Part shown: positions 55,350 to 64,000 of the stretch, in pieces | How positions within the stretch are numbered: position 1 is the stretch's first letter | Layout: each line of letters opens with the position of its first letter | From: Oxyruncus cristatus | Taxonomy: Eukaryota; Chordata; Aves; Passeriformes; Cotingidae | Assembly (NCBI GenBank): GCA_013399855.1 | Contig: VXAY01004354.1 | Span: forward strand, 798,916-862,915 | Length of the DNA stretch: 64,000 bases | Direction of reading: 5' to 3' | Program-made: the position numbers and the translations under genes | Notes under the pieces: model-generated | What the model saw: only the letters and a program-made list of their open reading frames with translations | The model's database searches: none | What the model was told of the DNA's origin: nothing

Positions 55350-55670
55350 ACATGAGAACATACGAGGTCAGAGCCAGCAACAGTGGCAGAGCACTGGGAC
55401 GGGCGGCTGTGCCGTGCCACACGCCGGGGCTCGCTGGGCTGCGCTGGCAGGGACGTCTCGCGCCTCGCAGAGCCTGCCTGTGGAGCTCTCCGCAGTTCAG
55501 GCTCCCAGGAACGGAGCAGGCAGAGCAGGCAGTGAGACAACGTGGGAAAGCACAGAGCAGTGAAGAGCTGGCAGATCTAATTTTAGTTCTGCCAGCCTGG
55601 ACAGTGTTCTCGTATCGAGCAACAGAGGCGACAGGAGCGACAAACAGGCCTCGCTGCCCCACGTACAGAA
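55350..55670. promoter_or_regulatory. CpG-rich patch, possible promoter or exon
   Basis: Roughly 20 CpGs in 320 bases, concentrated at 55415-55500, in AT-rich surroundings. Open frames of more than 100 codons exist on both strands, as expected when GC-rich DNA lacks stops; neither resembles a known protein. It may be an alternative upstream ARVCF promoter, a small CpG island of another transcript, or simply GC-rich DNA. I did not find a convincing flanking donor. Confidence 0.28.
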
Positions 55671-58600
55671 ACACTAACTCCCCCACTCAAGTCTGATTTG
55701 CATCTTAAACACTTATAATCTGCAGATTTACGAGACAGAATATGGCTGCCCGTCGGTTCTTTTAATGTGCCTTTTAATGGGGGCAGCCAAGCAAGCGCAG
55801 CCCTGACTCTGGTGTGGGGCTGTGAGAGCTGCTCCCGCCAGGGCCAGAGCCAGAGGGCTGAGCCACACCAGGAAGGGGCAGGTGCTCCTTTTCTCCCCTC
55901 CCATTTTATTATTCCTCCTGATTCTGTGATACCTCCCATTTCTGTGGCACCAAAAATGCAGCAAAGGCCTGAGGAGGCCAAAAATACAGGTCTCAAAAAA
56001 TCCCCTCAGCTTGACCAGTTATTTATTAGAAAAAGAATATATATTTCATACAAGTACCTTGGAAACCAGTACGAGTTTTTGATTTTAAATCACAACAGTG
56101 TCACAGGCATTAGATGTTACTCAGATCTCAGAACATTCAGAAATTAAATGGATCCCACAAATATAGTATCAGATATAATATCAGTGATACCATATCAGAC
56201 TTGCAGAACTGCACCAAAAAAAGTCTGGTAATTGCTAGAATAATTGTAATGGATGAACAAATAATATTTTACTTGATGTCAAAAAAATGTAATCACCCTG
56301 AGGAGTCTGGGAAAAAAAAGTTCAAAGCTTCTATATACTAAGCTGCTCATATAATGCTAATACATCTCCATGATACAATAAAATAAGCTATTATTCCCTC
56401 TAAGCCTCATCCAAGTCCTATTGTTTTGGTCCCTTAGAAAGGGAGATGGACTTTTCCACGTGTCCAGAGGCCATCCAGACAGTAAAAGAGAGCAGAGAAG
56501 TAAATATATTCTCCACTGAAACCCTGCTATTAACCTACTGTGATTAACAGTACAAGAGTTTTAATAACATAACATGAATTTTATGTTATTTAATAAAACC
56601 TTTTCATCCACAAAAATGCCCATAATTTTTTTTAAATTTTGGTAAAGCTATAGCATATATTTTCTTAGAGTTGGTACATGTACAACCTTATTATTAAAGC
56701 CCCTGACAGGCTCTCTCACTGTTAACCAGGCACAGCCCTACACGAAGGCAACAGCAAATCAGGCTGGGGAAGAACAACATAATTTCACTCTAGATGTTAA
56801 TTAAAAGAAATCACTAAACCCACAGCAGTTTAAACCAATAAGAGAATAAAAGTCCACATTTAGGTGTGATGCAAATCTAAGGCTAAGGCCACAACAACTC
56901 AACGTTGCTCTGCTGAGTTCACTGGTGCAGAGCCCTGCAAAGCACAGGAACTCCTGGTGGTGAAACTCCCAACCCAGCACTCTTTCCATGAGCAGCTGTT
57001 TAGGAATGTGACTGAGCACTCAGTAGGTCTCAGAGTTACAGTTTTAAAGGGCAGATTTTAATTGTATGTGTGTCAATCACAAACCCATCCAATTGTCATG
57101 GAAACACACAATCATGAAGAGTCAAATGAATTAACTTGGCTGCTGAAACAAAAGTTTTATTGCTGCAATTGACTGAAAGTCCCTGGTTTGCATATATTCA
57201 GCTGAATGGAATTACAGTAATGGCCATGCTGCTGGACACAGTGCTCTGCCAAGACTTTAAATGGATTTGGGACTTAAATTCTTTGTAGAAAACATGCATT
57301 ATTCTGATTGTATTTAGGCTAGCAGGATGTTAAAGAGTATGCTCCAATTCTGTAAGACTCCCATGTTTTTGTCCACCTTTTAATGGGCTGCCTTTCAAAG
57401 TAATTCAAAGCACAAATATCAGGAGAATGCTTGGTCCTTAATATCTGTAATGACATAATCATGCAAAAGGAAATTATCTAGACTGACTCTGACTGTGAGC
57501 TCAGATTCAGGAGCTGGCTGTTGAGGTAAGTACTTACAATTAAATGTATTAATTTATATGCAGCTGTAACCTGGATACAATGGAGACAACCACAAGAACA
57601 GAAATCTGGCATTTCTTTTTACATCTCCATTTCTCAGCTGCACCCAAGTGCACACTTGTGAAACACTAAGAAGAAGAATTTGAAGAACGTGCAGTAACAT
57701 TTATGCGTGTCCAAAGGGTGGCATCCACCCCTCTCCAAAAACGTTGAGGAAAACAGAAAGAAAACTGTATTATAGAGATACTCTAGGGGCAGACAGCACC
57801 TCCAGATTACAACTTTATTCAACTGAGAGCATGAATTATATCAGCCCTTTTGACCCCTTGCTGAAATCAGTCACACCAGAAGCCAAACAGAGTGATCTGA
57901 CATCTTGCAACACTCCAAACTAACGATTTGGAAAGTTAATTAACTCACTGAATTACTTATCACTGTCCTCTTCATAACCTGCACAGGCTTCTGTCAGCAA
58001 AGTCAACTCTGAAGTTTCAAATCCCTAAGAAAACTCAAAATTCTGTCAGATGTCAAAAAACCAAGTATGCTGAAGATGAACATTCAAAAAGCAGAAGAAA
58101 TTTTTATAATTCCATTCATCAGTAACAGTGAAATACCACCGTTAAGATCATAATGCAAATATTTTACATTTATAGAACTTTTCAACCTGAGACTTCAATG
58201 CATTTTCCAAGAGAAAAAATAGTTTCCAAGGGAAAAAAGTTAGCAGCAGTAATTGCTGCTGGAGACACATCATGATGTATCCAAGGTAAACTGCACAGCA
58301 AAGCCTGGGATTAAAAGGAATTTTTTCCTTTCATATCCCTATTCCAGATCTTTGATCACCATGCTGACTCCTAAGAATGGGGCAGCTCAAAAGGGAACCT
58401 AAAAAACTCCATTCAAATCCGAAGGTGCAGATAGCAGCACACATTTCCCCATGCATTTGTGATTTCCTGCACACACAAACTGCTGTGTGCAAACACCTCT
58501 GAGGCTCAGAGGCTCTGAAAATCCATTGCCATTAGTCCTCCCTAGGTGCAGTTTGGATGCCTGGGAGTGCCAGGAGGGTGCAGGGGTGCCCAGGCCTGGG

Positions 58601-61260
58601 GCCTGCACTGCCCGAAACTGCAGCTGGAGATTTTAACTTTTCCATTTTTAGTGTAACTCTGGCAGGTGAACACCCAGGCTAACACTCGTTAATGGCTGTG
58701 CTCCAAATCCCAGCAGTGCTGCTGAAACCTTACATCGTTTTAGAAGGGGAACAGATTATTTTTTTCATGCAGTTTCTATGTATCTTAAAACTTAGCTGTT
58801 TCACTTCACTGTACGGAATATTCTTTTTAACTTAAAGAAATTCCAATGATTTTTTTCATATTACAGAAATTAAAAAGATCACATCAGAGCAGTCACTGTA
58901 AAATTAGACAGCCTTAGTTGGCTATAAAAGAATTAAGGCTGCAGAAATTATCTCAGGCTAAATCTCAGGCTAAATCCGAAAAACCAGGAATAGAAGAAAA
59001 GGAAGAAGATTTTGTTTATTGGGACAACCTAACAGAGCAGAACACAGGAAAACCTTCATCCAGAACAGAAACAGGCATGGTGGGGCTGGGGGGGCTGCTC
59101 TGAGGTGGGGGCAGTGCACCTTCAGGTGGTTTTGGTCTGAGGTCTGACAGGGGTTTTTAAATAGTGACAGAACAGTTTCATTCCTGCCTTGGAAACACAT
59201 GGAGGCAACAATAAAGCGAATGGCTGAACAACATCAGCTGCCCTCCACAATTGCAGCAGCCACAGCACTTCCCCTCCGCTGATGGGCCACCAGACCTTCA
59301 TGTCAGAAAACTATTTCACAGTGTCTCAGTAGAAGTGACCCCTTGTGTGTGTGTGTGTGTCCAGTGTACCCACAAGGGGCTGATGGGCACAGCAGCAGTG
59401 ATGAACAACTACACACGAGCACCACCAAGGCAGTTGTCACTAAAAGCGGAGTCAAATATAACCACCCCTCAGTTTCGGAAGTGGAACATCAGGGTAAAAT
59501 AAAAGCAACCAAAACTGTCAAGTTGAAACTGTGGGACTCTTCAAAATCACTGTTTAAACAGAAATAATTTAACTAATTTCAGGGGGTAGAGGAATATTTT
59601 GTCAGGATTTAGAGAACAATATCCCCAAGTGATTATCTGTTCATGTTATGTTTCCATTTCATGAAAGAATTAGCAATTAAATCACATTAGGTAAAGTGGG
59701 TACAGTGTTCGTCTTGAATCGTATCTAGTGCCCAGTCATAGCCCTGAAATTTCATTCCCCTGCCACAGCCCCAAGTTCTTACATTTACTATAAAACTGTG
59801 TAACCTTCGCATTAGTCCTTCTCTATGTTAAACTGCTCTTCTGAGTCCAACTGAGAAAGAAATCAGATCATTAAAAAAATCCTCTTTATCCAGAAACATA
59901 CGAACAAAGATAAAAATGTCTCTAAGTGCTGTGTTTTCATTTCAGTTTATTATATCAATTTACTCAGAATCACTCACCATCACAAGCCCTTGGACTTAAA
60001 TTTCTCCCCACTTTATTAACACACAAACTACTCAGGACAACAGGTACTAGTGAAGATTCTCATTACACAGGCAACTATTCCCCTTTGTCCTTCAAATTCA
60101 TAGACAGATGTACGGGCTGTGACAAAATTTCCCTTGAAAAACAAAGCTGTGACAGTTACCATGTTCTATTAAATAATGAGGAAAGAAGGGATGCAGAATT
60201 ATACTCTGTACTTGCTCCATGAGTCCTACTGGAGCTGGGAAAACTGGCCACAGGAGGGATACTGCCCTGAAACCACAGTTTGGGGGTGTGACATTTCATG
60301 CTACAGTATCTAAAAATATGCACAAGCTGGAACAAATTCAACATCAGCACAAGTCTACTGAAGTGTAAGACTGGCCCTAAATATTCCAGCTATTCCTACA
60401 CTAACAGGGGACAGGAGCTGCTGCCAGGGAAGAGCATGGAGATTAACTTCCAGTAGTATTTCTCAGGCTAGTGTTCCACACGGCAGGAATGTGGGCTGCC
60501 ACCCTGGATAATGAATCTGGATGCTCTACTGCAGCACAAGCATCTACAGTACAGCCCAAATACCACAGAACTGCCCGGGAAGAGTTTTCCAACCCCTTGC
60601 AACACGGAGCAATGCAGTGATTTGCCATTTGATCTCCAAACGTGGAATCTTCCAGTCAAAGTATCTCTTCTCAAGGAAAGACATGGAATTAAAAAATCCA
60701 CAATGGATTGCAAATTAAAAACTTGTGGGATGCTTCTGAACAGTTGTGTGGATTGTTTACCAGAGAGATTTAATTGACACACCAGCAGGTTATTTTGCTC
60801 ATCTCCCTGTCTGCATTCTGGTTCTGCTCACAGATGAATCAATGATGTTCAAATCTTGTTACCTGCCTCTGACTTCAAAACATCTGACTGTGCAAATTAT
60901 TATTTTATCCCTTTTCATTTGGCAGGCTGGCTGTGTTATGCCCAATACTGTCATAAGAAGATATTATCTCCTCTTTTGGCAATTCAATACACCTTATAAT
61001 TAAGAATTATTTATTAATATTCCTGTATCTGTCAAGTCATTAAGCCCACACAACACAAGTGAAATTAGATCTCCCTGAACCCTGCTGGGATAAAGCAGGA
61101 TCAAGATTAAAAACTCCTGCAGCTGATCTCAAGGCTTCTTTCTTTATGGTGGTCACTTCACATTTTTGGGGCAAACTGCCACGAGGAAGATCAGCTGTAA
61201 GAGCAAACAACCTACCTGAACCACTGGGGAAATGCCAAGGCCTTCTCTGGGCCAGTGCCT
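55671..61260. other. Non-coding, no gene seen
   Basis: No exon recognised. It includes a 12-base tandem duplication (TCTCAGGCTAAA twice, 58951-58974), a (TG)n run at 59344-59360, and a high-complexity AT-rich block at 57060-57290 that could be a conserved non-coding element. The open frame at 58918-59103 is hydrophilic but unmatched. Confidence 0.5.
59344..59360. repeat. (TG)n microsatellite, short
   Basis: About eight uninterrupted TG dinucleotides. Confidence 0.9.
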
Positions 61261-61277
61261 GAATTTGGCACAGCTCT

Positions 61278-61329
61278 GGAACCGCCCCACGGGGGAAGGG
61301 GTGAGACCCCCGGAACCGCCCCACGGGGG
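61278..61329. repeat. GC-rich 18-base sequence duplicated at 34-base spacing
   Basis: The 18-base string GGAACCGCCCCACGGGGG occurs at 61278-61295 and again at 61312-61329, in a C/G-rich, locally CpG-rich patch (61270-61385). Each copy contains CCCC-AC-GGGG, a potential small hairpin, and the second copy continues into eight consecutive G. Confidence 0.95.
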
Positions 61330-64000
61330 GGGCAGCGGGCAGCACAGGACTGGAGGCATCCCCTGCTCCGGACAACACGTGCCCTCTCCTGGCAGATCCA
61401 AGCAATGTTCTGGGGTAGCTGGTCCCTGCCTGGATGAAGAAAAACTCGTCCCTGTGCTATTAACATCAGTGCATGTTACTAGAGGATTTTTATATCACTT
61501 TTCTAGTAAATATTCATGTACAATGAACTGTTCTGAATGCTGGAGAAAATACACTGAATACGTATCCTCCCAAAAACCTGACATTTTCCAAACAGGTCTG
61601 GCCTTAGAGTACAAATGGGAAAACCATTGGACAGCTAGGAGTTATTAATTACTCTTAGTCATAAAATTTCCAAGCAGAACTTGCATGATGCTTTTTTAAC
61701 CTTGTAATTACAGCAGGTTTAGAGTAATTGGCTCAAAATATTTTACAAGACTATTTATGCAATTTAATTGTTCTTAGTTGTCATGCTATTTCTACTTCCT
61801 TAAGTGTTCAGGAAAACAGTTTTTCCAGAAGAATGTTTATACAAATGCTACCACTGAGTAGAAATTAAAAATATATTTGGAAAGGCAAGTTTTGAATCAT
61901 TAACAAATTCCATATGATGCGTGATTCTTATGGTTCACATACCTCATCAAGTCCACACCAGCTTGAATTCTGAATATTCCAAATAGGTTGTGATTATGGA
62001 ACAGAAATAGATGGTAAGAAATGAGCAACTGATACAGGTACAGAAGTGCTACCTGACATCAAATGACCATCATTGCTAAGGAACATTTAAGGCAAAGAGA
62101 TCAAACTGACTTGTGAAACACTGGACTTTGAGACAATAACATGAAAACATCTCCTAAAAGGAAGAGGAATCAAAGTCCTCAGAGAGCAAATGCCTTCTGT
62201 CTCCTTTTGATTGTACTGCAGGATAAAATACTTTTCAGTGCTAAAAATGTTGGAAATCCATTCTAATCCGAGTATGAAGTATGATAAATACCCAGAATTG
62301 ATACCTTTATGTGAGTCAGCATGTAAGACATCAGCAGAACACCCTGTGTGGGGACTAACAAGGAAGGAGTGGCTTTGAGGTTTCTAAGATTTCTCTGAAG
62401 ATTAAAGCAGAGACTTCAGTGGAGATACAAGCAAAGATTTTTAAAGACCTCTGCAAGTGAAAAGTACACAGGACATGGGCAGAATATGAGACACATTGTA
62501 AACATAACAGAAAAAAAATCTCCATTTCTTTAACACTATACTGTCTTCCTTCAGGTGCAGGAACTGTCAAGAGGCAACTTGTACCTACCACAGGTCTGTA
62601 ACAGATTCTACCCAACCTCAAGCATTGCAGTCCCCCCATCTGCCTTCTCCTGCACTTTCCCAAGGCCACTGCCCGTGTTTGCACATCTCCCCACATGGAA
62701 TTACAACAGGTGAACTGAAGTGGGAAATGACTCCCCTGCAGAGGGACGTGTTGGCAGATGGGATGGGAACACTGTTCCCTCGGCTCACGCTGACTGCCAC
62801 TGGTGAAACACAAGCAAGCTTCACTGTGAGGACCTGTACTCCTCCTTCCAGCCAGCACAATTCCTGTTCTCCGCCTGATTTTTCCTCCCGTTACTTTCCA
62901 CAGAGCACCAGAACTCAGTCACATTGTGGTTGGAGGAGATTTCTTGTTCCCGTTTCCTGTTCTGTACCACCCATCCACTTCCCAAACCACTGGAGGACTA
63001 CAATCCTTTCCCCAGCTTATTTTCTCCAAGGAAAAATGAAGATGACAAAATGTTTCTTGCCTCATGTGTTCCCCATTGGTGCAGAGCTCTATGGCTAAAA
63101 TGCTCATCAGAGCCAAAAGCTCGGGCATGACTAAACTTTAAACAAGCTAAACATCAACTGGTTTAATTTATAGGCCCAGGAGACCAAGTCAATCACAAAA
63201 GAGGAAAGTAAAATTAATTTGCCATTCAGAGCTGTCTATAAAATACACTGCTTGGCCTGAAAAATATAAAAACCTAGTATTAAGTAGGGACAAAGTGGCT
63301 TAAAATTCCACCTTTGTAATGGTCATGTACCCAGAATATCCCTTGTTCCACCTAGGCAAGATAAAATTCAGGCATTTTCCCCCTGTGCACTCCACTGAGA
63401 ACTCCAGGCTCGGACAGCACCGAACACACAGCATCTCAGGCTGTACTGACTGCCCGTGCCTCGTTACCTGGACTGTGTCTGGCATCTGTTTGGGAGGCAC
63501 AGCATAAGGCAAGTTCATCAGTTCAAACCTCGCTTATAAATAGATGGTGCAGATGCACTTCAGAGCAGATAGTACAGACTTTATCTTCCATTTGAGAACT
63601 TTGCATCTTTTAGGTAATGCACAAACATAAATACAGAACATTAACGTAACAGCTCAAGGGATGCAATCTGGGATATTTTGAGCTACACGGGAACGTGCAG
63701 TTTTATGACAGCATCAAAATGGTTGTCACATTCAGCTGCAGGTTAACACACAGAGCCCCATTTTCATTTCTGTGATAGCTGGATGTTAAGCTCACGTAGA
63801 TGAGAAGGAAAGAGCCATGAATGGGTCACCCCTGGCAGACCGTGGAGCTGCACCGCTGGCAACGTGCCCACCAGTGGAGTCACTCGGGAAGGGTGGAATG
63901 GCACTCACACCACAGGTATCCGGCTCTGCCCCTCACACAGTTCCCCACACCACAGACAAACTCACTTCCAGAACTCAATTGTCTCAAATTCCATTCAGGA
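61330..64000. other. Non-coding, no gene seen
   Basis: No exon, RNA gene or interspersed repeat recognised to the end of the window. The longest frames (62355-62858 minus, 62625-63098 plus) overlap on opposite strands and have no recognisable domain. Confidence 0.5.

Noticed and set aside
55900..55945. GATTCTGTGAT followed by ATTTCTGTGG, resembling a CR1 tail
   Set aside because: The sequence just upstream lacks the expected CR1 3' body, so the match is too short to call.
1..64000. A microbial or phage-like defence system, CRISPR array or operon
   Set aside because: The window is vertebrate intronic and upstream DNA with CR1 LINEs and a spliced catenin exon; there are no operons, CRISPR-spaced repeats or bacterial ribosome-binding sites.

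Overview
This is vertebrate nuclear DNA, almost certainly from a bird. It is moderately AT-rich and nearly gene-free, with frequent stops in all six frames. The only interspersed repeats I can recognise are two 3' tails of CR1-type LINEs, one on each strand; CR1 is the dominant avian/reptilian LINE. There are no signs of bacterial gene organisation, and most open frames are chance frames in non-coding DNA.

One coding exon is secure: 33746-33961 on the minus strand. It encodes the first 72 residues of a p120-catenin family protein and fits ARVCF best (armadillo repeat gene deleted in velo-cardio-facial syndrome). It has a good start context, ends exactly at a consensus GT donor, and has a pyrimidine-rich acceptor just upstream. 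I found no second ARVCF coding exon, so everything from 33745 down to base 1 is read as the intron after the start-codon exon (at least 33.7 kb here, unless an exon was missed). The DNA above about 33990 is read as 5' non-coding ARVCF sequence (5' UTR introns and upstream DNA). The human neighbours COMT/TXNRD2 and TANGO2 were not recognised.

Layout: 1-21.8 kb is intron with one CR1 tail (6.5 kb), a perfect three-copy 47-bp minisatellite (9.8 kb) and an enhancer-like AP-1/octamer cluster (15.3 kb). A CpG island lies at 21.8-22.5 kb, interrupted by a 297-base assembly gap and carrying a minus-strand splice donor; it is a candidate internal ARVCF promoter. 22.6-33.7 kb is intron with no recognised gene. 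The ARVCF exon follows at 33.7-34.0 kb. 34-64 kb holds two CpG-rich patches (42.0-42.26 and 55.35-55.67 kb) that could be 5' UTR exons or promoters, a strong CTCF-type motif (47.5 kb), a second CR1 tail (54.0 kb), a G-run tract (54.5 kb) and a small GC-rich duplication (61.3 kb).

I see no undescribed gene system. The best leads are regulatory: the island with the gap inside it, the two CpG patches, and the palindromic transcription-factor motifs.
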